Positions 49,875 to 58,989 of a DNA stretch of 64,000 nt are shown one piece after another (positions within the stretch are counted from its first letter, which is position 1; the number at the start of each line of letters is the position of its first letter). Location: positions 310,001 to 374,000 of the forward strand of contig NZ_QJVJ01000004.1 in assembly GCF_003217775.1 (NCBI RefSeq), written 5' to 3'. The translations under genes and the position numbers were made by a program. This stretch comes from Paenibacillus flagellatus. Lineage in GTDB: Bacteria > Bacillota > Bacilli > Paenibacillales > NBRC-103111. A model generated the notes under the pieces. It was given only the letters and a program-made list of their open reading frames with translations. It did not search any database and was not told the origin of the DNA.

Positions 49875-50885
49875 ATGGTAACGATTTACGATATAGCGAA
49901 GCGGGCGGACGTATCCGCGATGACGGTGTCGCGGGTCATCAACAACTCGGGGCGCATCAGCCCGAAGACACGGGAAAAAGTGAAGCGGATCATGGAGGAA
50001 ATGAACTACGTGCCGAACTCGACGGCGCGCAGTCTCGTCAAGCAGGAGACGAAGATGCTCTCGCTGCTCATTACCGACATCATGAATCCGTTCTTCACGA
50101 CGCTCGCCCGCGGAGCGGAGGACGCCGCCCTGAAGCTGGGGTACAAGCTGCTGTTCGGCAATAGCGACGAGAAGCTGTCGAAGGAAAAAGAATACGTGGA
50201 TATGGTGCTGTCCACCCGCGTAGACGGCGTCTTGTTCGCCCCGGCGTCCGACGAATCGGCCGATCATCTCGCCGCGCTGCAGAGGCACCGGATTCCGTTC
50301 GTCCTCGTCGACCGGGACGTCCCCGGCATCGAGGCCGACATCGTCGTCGGCGAAAACCGCGAAGGGGCCGATCGGCTGACATCGCACCTCATCCGGCTCG
50401 GCCACCGGCGGATCGCGATCGTGAACGGCTTGTCCACCGTCTCGACCGCAAGGGAACGGTTCGCCGGGTATGTCGATGCGCTGAATCGGAACGGCATCCC
50501 GTTCGACGAATCGCTGTCGCTCGAATGTGGCTTCAACCGGTTCGACGACCCGGAGCCGCTCGACCGGATGCTCGCGCTGCCCGACCCGCCGACGGCGATA
50601 TTCGCCGCCAATAACGTGCTGGCCGTTGGCGTCATCGGTTATTTGCGCGATAGAAACATCGGCGTGCCCGACCTTATGTCGGTCGCCTGCTTCGAGGACG
50701 TCGGACTCGCCTCCGCGCTCGACCCGTTCCTGACCGTGGCGATGCAGCCCGCGTACGAATTCGGCTATCAGGGGGTCAAGCTGCTGGTCGAACGAATCCG
50801 CAGCAAGGACACGGCGGAACGCCGCATCGTCCGGCTTCCGACGGACATGATCGTCCGCCGGTCAACCGGGCGGCCTCCCGTCTGA
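49875..50885 (+). CDS. LacI-family transcriptional regulator
   Basis: This 336-residue repressor has a HTH (TIYDIAKRADVSAMTVSRVI) at the N-terminus and hinge helix, then a sugar-binding periplasmic-type domain (LLITDIMNPFFTTLARGAED, near 65). The start at 49875 gives the canonical LacI opening; the longer frame from 49491 is antisense to the dehydrogenase. The ligand is unknown. It is divergently placed from aldehyde dehydrogenase with a shared 91-bp intergenic region. Confidence 0.93.
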   Translation: MVTIYDIAKRADVSAMTVSRVINNSGRISPKTREKVKRIMEEMNYVPNSTARSLVKQETKMLSLLITDIMNPFFTTLARGAEDAALKLGYKLLFGNSDEKLSKEKEYVDMVLSTRVDGVLFAPASDESADHLAALQRHRIPFVLVDRDVPGIEADIVVGENREGADRLTSHLIRLGHRRIAIVNGLSTVSTARERFAGYVDALNRNGIPFDESLSLECGFNRFDDPEPLDRMLALPDPPTAIFAANNVLAVGVIGYLRDRNIGVPDLMSVACFEDVGLASALDPFLTVAMQPAYEFGYQGVKLLVERIRSKDTAERRIVRLPTDMIVRRSTGRPPV

Positions 50886-50942
50886 CCCGATCCCAAAATC
50901 GCATCTACGCCATGTCCAAGATCAGCAGAAAGGAAGTCTTCG

Positions 50943-51143
50943 ATGAACGTCGTCAACATTTCCGGCGTGGAGCCGGGCTTTTTCGCCACCGTAGCCATAT
51001 TCCTCCTCTTCATCCTATCGATGCTGTCCATGGGCGTGCTTCGCCTGTTCCAGCTGCGCAAACGTTCCGGCGCCTATTACTTCGTCGCCGGAGCCGCCGG
51101 CATCGTCGCCTTCGTCGCGGTATTGTCCGTCTGGTACGCGTAG
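50943..51143 (+). CDS. Small membrane protein, 66 aa
   Basis: This 66-residue protein has two hydrophobic helices (about 13-35 and 46-63) separated by a basic loop (RLFQLRKRSGAY). AAAGGAAG lies six bases before the ATG. It follows the LacI gene in the same orientation by about 57 bp. I do not recognise a family. It may belong to the many small membrane proteins of Paenibacillus. Confidence 0.65.
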   Translation: MNVVNISGVEPGFFATVAIFLLFILSMLSMGVLRLFQLRKRSGAYYFVAGAAGIVAFVAVLSVWYA

Positions 51144-51250
51144 AAAGCGGACCGGCCGGCCGTCGTCGGGCAGGCGTGCCGATTCGTCCGTGCGTGCGCC
51201 CGGCGGATCGGCCGGGCGCCCCCTTCGCGGAACCGACGGCCGCAGTCCGC

Positions 51251-51430
51251 TCACTCTCGCGCGGAACCGTCCCCGGAAGGCGGCGTCCGCCTCCGGAAGG
51301 CGCTTTTCAAGCCCGCCCCGACGATAACCCCCGCGATAACGGCGATCAAAAGGAAGCCCGCGATGCCGAATATCCCGATCCATCCCGCTTTTTCCATAAA
51401 CGATTCGATGAAACGATCTTTCGCGTACAT
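51251..51430 (-). CDS. Small single-pass membrane protein, 59 aa
   Basis: A 59-residue ORF reading on the minus strand starts MYAKDRFIES and has one strongly hydrophobic segment (GIFGIAGFLLIAVIAGVIV, about residues 21-39) followed by a basic, proline-rich tail (FRRRTPPSGDGS). GGAGG sits four bases before the ATG at 51428-51430, giving a good ribosome site. The N-terminus is charged, so the short protein is probably inserted in the membrane. I do not recognise a family. Confidence 0.6.
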   Translation of the reverse strand: MYAKDRFIESFMEKAGWIGIFGIAGFLLIAVIAGVIVGAGLKSAFRRRTPPSGDGSARE

Positions 51431-51504
51431 AAGGCCTCCTCATGGCGGCATGCCGATAGGCAGCCGATTCGCTCCCTTCCGGCTGCGGCGCCGTCCGTTC
51501 CGCA

Positions 51505-54500
51505 TCAGACGCCCTTCAGCCCGCTGGGCCAAATGACGAACGCGTTCCGATCCGCTTCCGCCCCGATCGCGCGGAACGAATCCGCCGCCTCCGTCAGCGC
51601 GGCGGCCGTCCCGTCCCAGCTGTCGACGACGATTTTGCGCAGGCCGGACAGCCGCATCATGATCCGGACCGCCTCCGATACGACTTCCGCCATCGCATGA
51701 TCTCCTTCGCGCGCCCAGCGCCGGCCGTCCTCCATCGTGACGAACCGTTTGCCGTTGCTCTCGATCCAGAGCACCCACCGGCCGTCGCGGAAGACGAGGA
51801 AATTTCCCGCCTTGCGCGCGAACGAAGCGCCGGGGCGGTCCGGCCATTTCAACAGCGTGCCGTACGGGTTCGCCGGATCGACGGCGGACAGCACGATCGT
51901 CTCGCCTCCCCGTACCGGCGCCGGCTGCTTCAGCTTGTCCACCGTCTCCGCCGTCGACATTTGCATGTAGGGAACGCCCTTGATCCAGAAGCCCCGCACC
52001 AGCATGCCCCAATCCTCCAGCTTGCGGATCGTGTTCGGCAGCCGGTCCGCCTCGCCGGGCAGACGCGAAGCGAGCATGTCCCGCGTCACGATCCCGTAGC
52101 TTTGCACGAGCCGATGAATCCAGGCGACGATCGATTTCTCCGTCTCCCCTTCACCCGAGCCGGCGCTTGCTTGAGCGGAATGTCCGATCGGCGCCTCGGA
52201 CACCGCGTACCAGCGCCCCAAGCCGGATTGAAACCCTTTCCGGCCGCCGGAACCGCTTTTCGCCCCCGATCCCGTCCCGTGCATCCGAATCGGCGCGAAT
52301 TGATCGTTGGAAACGCGCCCTTCCCAGACGAGCCGCAGCAGCTTCTCCACGAGCCCGGACGGGGGCAGGCCGGTGTCGCGGCTTAGCGCGGTCAGGAAGC
52401 TGGCGCCTTTGGAGCGGAGAAGCGAGAGCAGCTCCGGCTCCGCCGAAGCCGTCTCCGGCGGCGCGGGCGGCTGCAGCCCTTGCGCGTCCGTCATGAAAAA
52501 GGCGACGCGTCCTTCCTTCTCGCCTTCGTCCTTCCTCCCGACCCAAATCGTCTCGCCGCCCGCGCACAGCAGGTCGAGCATGTCTTTCCGATAATCGGTC
52601 ACCCGGGCCGGGAAGACGAACGACTCCCAATGCGACACCGGCAAAAACACCCCTTGCAGCACTCCGATCACTTGCCGCAGCCCGTCGATTCCGGACAATC
52701 GGGTGTCCGGCAGCACATGCTGCAGCCCGAACAAAAGCCGGCAATACCGGTCCGGCTCGGCCGGCTCGGACCGTCTGCGCATTTGGCCGACCGTGAACCG
52801 CAGCAAACGGGACGCCGCGCTCCGGCTCGTCCAGATCGGCTCTTCCGGCGACCGGGCGAACGGCGACCGCTCGATCGTGCCGTCCTCCGCCCACTGCCGG
52901 ATCCACGCCGCGGCCCGATCCGCGCCGATCGCGTACCGCTCGTCGAGCTGCTCGGCGGTGAAGGCGATTTGCCGCTCCGCGTAACGCCGGAGCACGAAGG
53001 CGGCCGCATGCGAGTCGTCCGGGAACGCTTCGTACGTCGCCGCTTCGTCCGCGCATATCCAGCGCGGCTCGCCGCCGACCGTCGTCTCCCGGATCGTCCC
53101 GCGCCGCGCGAGCTCCGCGACCGCCTCCTTCGCGTCGGCCTCCTCGCCCAGCCGGGTGCGGATCTCGGCCGCGGTCAAGTCGCCCTGCCGCTTCAGCAGC
53201 CGGTACAGCCGCTCGGCGGGGCTCGGAGCGCGGTACGTACGGCCGGAGGCGGCCGTCCCTTCCTCGGCGTCCTCATCCGTCGCGTCACCGTCTCCCCCCG
53301 CCTCGCCGTAAGCGGAAGGGGACGCGTCCGACGATCCGGTTGCGTAGCCGCCGTCGATCCATGCCTGCGCTTCCTCGGCATCGATCATCCCTTGAAACGC
53401 GGAAGGCTCGAAATATTGCCCCGCCAGCTTCTTGCTGACCGACAACAGCCGATATTGGATATCTTGCGGGACCGCATCGGATTCGTACATGAGCGTATTG
53501 ACCGTATCCCAGACGAATTGCGCGGCGAACGGGGACGGGAAAGCCGTGTTCCGGATATCGACCGCGATGTCGCCGGTCCGGATGCCCCGCAGCAGCTCCC
53601 GCACCCGTTCCGGCTCCAGCGAATCGCGCAGCACGGTGCGCATCGTCTCCCGGATGAACGGGAACCGGTCCGCATACGGAAGCGACTCCTCCAGCAGCCG
53701 CTCGCTGCGCATCCGCTGCTTCCAAAGCGGCACCCGGGTGAAGCCGCGGGCGAGCAGCAGCGACGTCTGGGCCAGGTGGCGGAACGTGACGCCGAACAGC
53801 GGGGATGACGGTATCGCCTCCGCCAGCAGCTCTTCGACGTTATCTTCGTGCACGTTCATCCAACTGCTGGCATAGGCGGGGTCCCACTCCCGAAACACGA
53901 ACTCGATGCCGTTGTCGCGCACGTACGCGTACAGCTTCGCCGGAACGCGCGTCTCGAACCACCGCTGCATGGCGAGCAGCCACGTCCGGTTCGTCCGCCG
54001 GCCGAACATCGTATGCAGCACGAGGTGATGGCGCTTGACGTCGTCCTCGTAATGCTCCACGACGATTTTGCGGTCGTGCGGCAGCGCGCTCGCCGACAGC
54101 TGCGCTTCGACGTACGCGACCAGCGATTCGGCCGCCTGTCGGTCCAACCGGTATTCCGCCGTCAGCCAACTCGCCGTCGCCGCCGACGCCTCTCTCGCGA
54201 TCCGCTTCTCCAGCTCGCGCAGCAGCTCGCCCACCAGGCGGGACAAGCCGAACGAGCGGCCCGGACCGTCTCCCCGCCAAAACGGAATTTCGCTGAACGC
54301 GTTCGCCTTCACCTCGGTCGCGTAAATGCGGTCCCCTTTGATCGATGCGATCCGGTAGGACGACGTGCCGAGCTGGAACACGTCGCCGATCCGGCTCTCG
54401 TGAACGTATTCCTCGTCCAGCTCTCCGATGTGGACGCGGCTGTCCGACAAGTAGACCGGGTAGGCCGAGCTTTGCGGAATCGTCCCGGCACCGGTCAGGA

Positions 54501-56067
54501 CGGCCGAGGCCGTCGATCGGAGGCCGCGCAGGACGTTCGCGTCCCGGTCCCACTCGAGCAGCGGACGGCAGTGCGGGTAATAGCCGGACAGTACGTCCAG
54601 CGCCCCGACCAGCCGGTCGCGGGACGCGTTCCGGAAGCTGTCGCTGCGGGCGACGAGGGCGAGCAGCCCGTCGACGGTCCATTCGTCCGTACCGGCCATG
54701 GCGGCGGCATGCTGGCAGAACACGTCGATCGTCCCGTCGGGAATGCGGATTTCTTCGATGCGCCGGTCGGCGATTTCCCGGGCGAGGACGGCGCATTCGG
54801 CGAGCTGCCCGCGATGGCGGACGAGTATGACGCCGCGGCTGACGTCCCCGACCGAGTGGCCGGCCCGCCCGATTCGCTGAATGCCGGACGCCGCGGACTG
54901 CGGCGAGTCGATCTGGATGACGAGATCGACGTGGCCGACGTCGATGCCGAGCTCGAGCGACGATGTCGCCACGAGACAGCGCAGACCGCCTTCCTTGAGC
55001 GCCTTTTCCGTCTCGAGGCGGCGCTCCCGGGATACGCTGCCGTGATGGGATCTCGCCGTCTCGTAGCCGGCCAGATCGTTCAGATGAAGCGTAACCCGTT
55101 CGCACAGCCGGCGATTGTTGACGAAGACGATGACGGAGCGGCACCCTTCCATCAGCTCCATAAGCCTGGCGGCGATAACGTCCCATATGTCCGACCGCCG
55201 GCTCGACGCCGCCTTCATTTCCGCCAACGTCACCGTGATGTCGAACGTTTTGGCCATGTCGCTGCGCACGATCGTTACGGGCCGAGGACGCAATCCCGAT
55301 CCGATCGAATCGGTTTCGCCGTCCTCGCCCTGCGGCGGCGCCGCTTCGCCTTCGCCCGGCTCGCCCCAACCGCCGAGGTAGCGGGCGACCCGTTCCATCG
55401 GATGGATCGTTGCCGATACGCCGATCCGCTGCACCGGCCTGCCGCACAATTGGTCGAGCCGTTCGAGCGACAGGGACAAATGCATGCCGCGCTTGTCCTC
55501 GGCCAAATCGTGGATTTCGTCCACGATCACCTGCCGGACCGTGCGAAGCGTCCGTCTCGCCTTCTCCGAAGCGAGCAAAATGAACAGCGACTCCGGCGTC
55601 GTGACAAGCACGTCGGGCGGATGGCGCAGCATCGACGCCCGCGTGCTCTGCGTCGTGTCTCCGGTGCGGACGCCGGCCCGTATGCCGTCCCACTTCTCGC
55701 CCGTCCGCTCCTCGTGCCGCCGGCCGTACGGCTCGAGCTCCCGCACGAATCCGAGCAGATGGTCGTGAATGTCGTTATTGAGCGCCTTGAGCGGCGTGAC
55801 GTACAGCAGCCGTACGCCCGGCTCGGCCGATTCGTCCGTCCCGCTTCTCGCGCGCACGATCCGGTTCAAGCACGGCAGCAGCGCCGCCAACGTTTTGCCG
55901 GAGCCGGTAGGCGCCGCCAGCAGGACGTGCTCGCCTGCCGTGACGGGCTCCCACGTCCGGCGCTGGATGTCCGTCGGCCGCCCGAATTTGTCGCGGAACC
56001 ATTCCGCCAGCACCGGATGGCAGTCCGTTCCCGGCGGCCCGTTCCGCATCAGTTGTCCGTCGTTCAT
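51505..56067 (-). CDS. lhr: Lhr-type DEAD/DEAH-box helicase
   Basis: This 1520-residue large helicase-related protein is probably a DNA repair helicase. The RecA-like core (about 15-400) has Walker A APTGSGKT (near 57), DEIH (VIVDEIHD, near 184), SATIHPM (near 217) and motif VI (GIQRIGRAGH, near 393). After it come the Lhr winged-helix/beta domains, and a long C-terminal Lhr-CTD (about 850-1520) with an insert of low-complexity acidic residues (about 900-950). Full-length bacterial Lhr is about 1500 residues, which matches. The start has a weak GGCGG site. Confidence 0.93.
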   Translation of the reverse strand: MNDGQLMRNGPPGTDCHPVLAEWFRDKFGRPTDIQRRTWEPVTAGEHVLLAAPTGSGKTLAALLPCLNRIVRARSGTDESAEPGVRLLYVTPLKALNNDIHDHLLGFVRELEPYGRRHEERTGEKWDGIRAGVRTGDTTQSTRASMLRHPPDVLVTTPESLFILLASEKARRTLRTVRQVIVDEIHDLAEDKRGMHLSLSLERLDQLCGRPVQRIGVSATIHPMERVARYLGGWGEPGEGEAAPPQGEDGETDSIGSGLRPRPVTIVRSDMAKTFDITVTLAEMKAASSRRSDIWDVIAARLMELMEGCRSVIVFVNNRRLCERVTLHLNDLAGYETARSHHGSVSRERRLETEKALKEGGLRCLVATSSLELGIDVGHVDLVIQIDSPQSAASGIQRIGRAGHSVGDVSRGVILVRHRGQLAECAVLAREIADRRIEEIRIPDGTIDVFCQHAAAMAGTDEWTVDGLLALVARSDSFRNASRDRLVGALDVLSGYYPHCRPLLEWDRDANVLRGLRSTASAVLTGAGTIPQSSAYPVYLSDSRVHIGELDEEYVHESRIGDVFQLGTSSYRIASIKGDRIYATEVKANAFSEIPFWRGDGPGRSFGLSRLVGELLRELEKRIAREASAATASWLTAEYRLDRQAAESLVAYVEAQLSASALPHDRKIVVEHYEDDVKRHHLVLHTMFGRRTNRTWLLAMQRWFETRVPAKLYAYVRDNGIEFVFREWDPAYASSWMNVHEDNVEELLAEAIPSSPLFGVTFRHLAQTSLLLARGFTRVPLWKQRMRSERLLEESLPYADRFPFIRETMRTVLRDSLEPERVRELLRGIRTGDIAVDIRNTAFPSPFAAQFVWDTVNTLMYESDAVPQDIQYRLLSVSKKLAGQYFEPSAFQGMIDAEEAQAWIDGGYATGSSDASPSAYGEAGGDGDATDEDAEEGTAASGRTYRAPSPAERLYRLLKRQGDLTAAEIRTRLGEEADAKEAVAELARRGTIRETTVGGEPRWICADEAATYEAFPDDSHAAAFVLRRYAERQIAFTAEQLDERYAIGADRAAAWIRQWAEDGTIERSPFARSPEEPIWTSRSAASRLLRFTVGQMRRRSEPAEPDRYCRLLFGLQHVLPDTRLSGIDGLRQVIGVLQGVFLPVSHWESFVFPARVTDYRKDMLDLLCAGGETIWVGRKDEGEKEGRVAFFMTDAQGLQPPAPPETASAEPELLSLLRSKGASFLTALSRDTGLPPSGLVEKLLRLVWEGRVSNDQFAPIRMHGTGSGAKSGSGGRKGFQSGLGRWYAVSEAPIGHSAQASAGSGEGETEKSIVAWIHRLVQSYGIVTRDMLASRLPGEADRLPNTIRKLEDWGMLVRGFWIKGVPYMQMSTAETVDKLKQPAPVRGGETIVLSAVDPANPYGTLLKWPDRPGASFARKAGNFLVFRDGRWVLWIESNGKRFVTMEDGRRWAREGDHAMAEVVSEAVRIMMRLSGLRKIVVDSWDGTAAALTEAADSFRAIGAEADRNAFVIWPSGLKGV

Positions 56068-56306
56068 GCTTCATCCGCCTTTCCCCGCGCCGCGCGGCCT
56101 TTTCTGTCGCCTGCGGCGCGGCTTCGAATCCGATCGAACGGTTGTTCCGATTATACCACGATTTTCCTCCTGCGCCCAAACGGCGGACGACAGCGAGTTC
56201 CTGCGGCATTCGCCCGATCGAGGCGGGAAGTGCACGCATTTGAGCCGGGCATCCCCTTCCGCCCCCCAAATGAGCAACTGTGCAAAAAAAGCGAACGATC
56301 GGATAA

Positions 56307-56320
56307 AGAAAACGCTTTCG
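56307..56320. promoter_or_regulatory. Candidate cre (CcpA) site
   Basis: AGAAAACGCTTTCG matches the core GAAAACGCTTTC of the Bacillus cre consensus (TGWAAACGYTWNCW family). It sits about 70-80 bp upstream of the Tat-secreted gene, next to AT-rich promoter-like sequence (TATGATAACGC, TATACA), so carbon catabolite repression is likely. Confidence 0.65.
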
Positions 56321-56388
56321 GGACGAGCTATGATAACGCTATACACCTGGTGGTCGACTCCGATATCCCGATGAAGGAGTGAGGACGG

Positions 56389-58071
56389 TTGAACGAAACG
56401 GGTTCGAACGAAAAGAAAACGAATGGAAAGGGGCTGGCCATTGACGGAAAAAAATGGACGAGACGGAAGCTGCTCGGCACGATGGGCATGGCGGGGGCGG
56501 CCGCCATCGTATGCGGCACGGCGCTCGTGCAAGGAAACGGCCCGGCGCATGCGAACGGGGAAGCCGCCGCCGGCGCGGAGCCGCTGACGAATGCCGGTAC
56601 GGCCTCTTCGACGGGTGCTACTACGACATCGCCGACGATCTCGGCGCTGGAAACGCCCGCCGCCCTCCAGCCGGACTACGTCCGGCTGCTGCGCGAGCAT
56701 AACGAAACGGCGACGACGCTGTACGCCCGGGTAACCGGCAACCGGAAGGTGGAGGCGTTCATTCCGTTCAAGGGGAGCCGATGCGCCCAATATGCGTTCG
56801 AGAAAGACCCGAACGACGATTTCATCAAGCTGATGGGCGGCTCCGTCGCCGTCCTGGAGACGAGCTACGCTCCCGCGGGCGCCGTCGACTACGCGTCCAA
56901 AACCGGCACGTGGGTCACCGGGTTTCCGCCCAACGATTATACGACCCAGGTCGGCGCCACGTTCACGTTCGCGTTCGACGGTACGGGGTTCGACTTCCAG
57001 CATTTCACCGACGCGCGCGGCGGCGTATGGTCGTTCGCCGTGGACGGCGTCGCCGTCGCGACCGTCAGCACCCATATCGATGCGGTGCCGGCTTCGGAGC
57101 TGCGCGTCAATTACGGTGTACGGCCTGTCGTACGGGGGTTGGCGAACGGCACGCATACGGTCGTCGCGACGTTCCAGGGGGACGACCCGTCCCACGCCCC
57201 GTCCGGAGGGGCCGGAACGTCGAGAGGGTGGGTCCGGAACGCGGCCAATCTCGCGACCAAGGAGGACAAAAACCGGACGGCGCTGCTGTACGGCGCTTCC
57301 CAATCGCTCCTGCCGACCAAAAAGTTCGACGCGCTTCATTCGTGGAGCAACAAGGAATTCGCCCTGAACGTCGCGCCGGCCGGCTCCGGTCTCGCCCCGC
57401 AGTGGCTGCCCGAGCACGTCAATGTCGCCACCGTCTTCGCCGTTTCGCAGCGGATTTATTTCGACGACGACGAAATAACGGACTGGACGCCGGATTCGAC
57501 CGTCCGGCCCGTCAAGTCGGTGAAAATCGTCCAGCAGCTGCTCGGCAAGCATCCGGGCGATCCGACCAATCCGCTCGCCGAAATCGACTGCGTCCACACG
57601 GTGAGCGCGCACGGCGTGTCCGTCAAATCGAAGATCAAATGGCTTCGGCCGGTTACGATCGCCGCCGGCTACGGCATGATGTTCCCCGTATTCGGCCCGT
57701 TCGCCGCGAAGCTGGCGACGAGCGCGGGCGGCTCGTACGAGGCGACCGCGACCGACGGGAGCAAAACCGATATGGCGGAGAACGACCGTTCGCTCAGCTA
57801 TGCGTACGTTCACGGCTCCTCCGGCACGGAGGGCGAGCCGGATACCGTCGTCGCGATGACGGTCCACGATATCGCGAAAACGTTCCGGTACGGCCTCCCC
57901 GGCCGCCGCGCCGCCGGATCGGTCGTCTGGCTGCAGCACCGGGACGCCTCGATGCAGAAGCTGTATCCGCAGGTGTTCGAGGCGCATACCGCCGCCGACG
58001 GCGAAACGTACGAGGCGTCGGGCACCTACTTCATCGGCGAGCTGCCGCTCGCGTACCGTCTGCTCGTCTGA
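56389..58071 (+). CDS. Tat-exported protein of unknown function
   Basis: This 560-residue secreted protein begins with a twin-arginine signal (KWTRRKLLG, residues 22-30, with a hydrophobic stretch and AHA cleavage site near 54). The mature part is beta-rich, with Gly/Ala/Thr-rich strands (for example TQVGATFTFAFDGTG, VDGVAVATVSTH), suggesting carbohydrate-binding or lyase-like folds. I cannot assign a family. The start is TTG (56389-56391) after GGAGTGAGGACGG. The cre upstream implies sugar-related use. Tat export suggests a cofactor or folding need in the cytoplasm. Confidence 0.7.
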   Translation: MNETGSNEKKTNGKGLAIDGKKWTRRKLLGTMGMAGAAAIVCGTALVQGNGPAHANGEAAAGAEPLTNAGTASSTGATTTSPTISALETPAALQPDYVRLLREHNETATTLYARVTGNRKVEAFIPFKGSRCAQYAFEKDPNDDFIKLMGGSVAVLETSYAPAGAVDYASKTGTWVTGFPPNDYTTQVGATFTFAFDGTGFDFQHFTDARGGVWSFAVDGVAVATVSTHIDAVPASELRVNYGVRPVVRGLANGTHTVVATFQGDDPSHAPSGGAGTSRGWVRNAANLATKEDKNRTALLYGASQSLLPTKKFDALHSWSNKEFALNVAPAGSGLAPQWLPEHVNVATVFAVSQRIYFDDDEITDWTPDSTVRPVKSVKIVQQLLGKHPGDPTNPLAEIDCVHTVSAHGVSVKSKIKWLRPVTIAAGYGMMFPVFGPFAAKLATSAGGSYEATATDGSKTDMAENDRSLSYAYVHGSSGTEGEPDTVVAMTVHDIAKTFRYGLPGRRAAGSVVWLQHRDASMQKLYPQVFEAHTAADGETYEASGTYFIGELPLAYRLLV

Positions 58072-58225
58072 GCGCCGGACCAATCCGGCGATCATGCTCA
58101 TCCGCCAGGAGCCCGGCGGACGGTCGGTCGGCTGAGTTTTTTCCGCTTCGCCGAAAAGCCGCGCACGCAACTTGCTGGAAAACATACCTTTAATCGCCGG
58201 CATTCGGCCTTCAAGATCAACTTTG

Positions 58226-58302
58226 CCGGAATTCCTCCTTCTTATTGGAAACGTCTGCGACAATCGTCGTATTTTCATGAGAATTAGATGGAGGAATTCC
58301 GG
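58226..58302. repeat. Perfect 13-bp inverted repeat, 51-bp spacer
   Basis: CCGGAATTCCTCC (58226-58238) and GGAGGAATTCCGG (58290-58302) are exact reverse complements. The spacer is AT-richer than its surroundings. It could be the ends of a small mobile-element remnant, or an RNA hairpin in the 3' UTR of the Tat gene. No copies were noticed elsewhere in the window. Confidence 0.7.
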
Positions 58303-58423
58303 GTAATGATCCGGGGTCGGCACATTTCCTGAAATTAGCGCCAGGTTTTCCGGTTAACGCATGAAGAACCCGTCGCCTTTCGCCTTCAGCTCGCCGAAGT
58401 GTGACCAGGTGTCGCCGAAACGG

Positions 58424-58533
58424 GCCGTTGCGAGCTGTTGCGAGCTGTTGCCGGTGCCGGTGCGAGACGGTGCGAGACGGCGCGAGACGGTGCGAGACGG
58501 CGCGGGCCGTTGCGGGCCGTCGCGAAACCGTCA
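58424..58533. repeat. Degenerate tandem repeat, 10-bp period
   Basis: About eleven units of roughly GCGAGACGGT (variants GCGAGCTGTT, GCGGGCCGTT, GCGAAACCGT) follow each other without spacers. The 10-bp length is not a codon multiple, arguing against a coding repeat, and equals about one helix turn. Confidence 0.75.
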
Positions 58534-58847
58534 CGCAGCCGCTGCCGCTGCCTTTGCGAGCCGTTGCCGGTGTGGGCCGCCGCGAGCGTTTCCGGCGGCC
58601 TCGGCAACATTTCGAACTGCGTGACCGGCTGGCAGCCGTGGCGGATCGATATTTGAGTAGAGCGAAAATAGGATTCGTCCGTCTTGGTCGAGAAATCCGA
58701 ATCTTCGCTCTTTTCCTGACGAGATCTCCGATTGCCTGTCATCGAACGTTTCCGTCTGTAACCGAATTGAAATGTCCCTTTAACCTGTCTTTAAGGTTGT
58801 TCGCCTATACTGAATCTCGACCCCCTTTTTCATATATAAATCTGGAA

Positions 58848-58882
58848 GACCCGCGGCCCGTTGCTTGCGGGTCGATTTTTTT
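58848..58882 (+). terminator. Orphan plus-strand terminator
   Basis: GACCCGC (58848-58854) pairs with GCGGGTC (58867-58873), followed by seven T. No plus-strand gene ends within 775 bp, so it may end a long 3' UTR or a small RNA. A possible promoter TTGAAA (58767) with TTTAAG 17 bp later lies just upstream. Confidence 0.75.
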
Positions 58883-58921
58883 GCGCGCGGCGCCCTGACC
58901 GTCACCGCCATACGGACACGG

Positions 58922-58950
58922 CAAAGAAGCGGGCGCTTCCCGCCCGCTTC
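58922..58950 (-). terminator. Terminator of the mixed transporter operon
   Basis: GAAGCGGGCG / CGCCCGCTTC (10-bp perfect stem) is followed on the minus strand by TTTGC, 40 bp past the binding-protein stop. The T run is short. Confidence 0.65.
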
Positions 58951-58989
58951 CCCTGTCCCGTCACGTCGAACGCCGCCGCGACGAAGCCG

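Larger units (their letters stand above)
58072..58847. other. Gene-poor region with repeats
   Basis: No supportable gene is found in these 775 bp. They hold a 13-bp inverted repeat, a 10-bp-period repeat tract (both listed separately) and, after them, AT-richer sequence. Open frames across the repeat tract on both strands lack ribosome sites and conserved features. Confidence 0.5.

Noticed and set aside
53848-56382. An 844-residue plus-strand open frame
   Set aside because: It lies antisense to the Lhr helicase gene and shows no recognisable domain.
58424-58533. CRISPR array
   Set aside because: The units follow each other directly without unique spacers and no cas genes are near.
58386-58742. 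Arg-rich ORF across the decamer tract
   Set aside because: The repeat period is not a codon multiple, there is no ribosome site and the protein is low-complexity.
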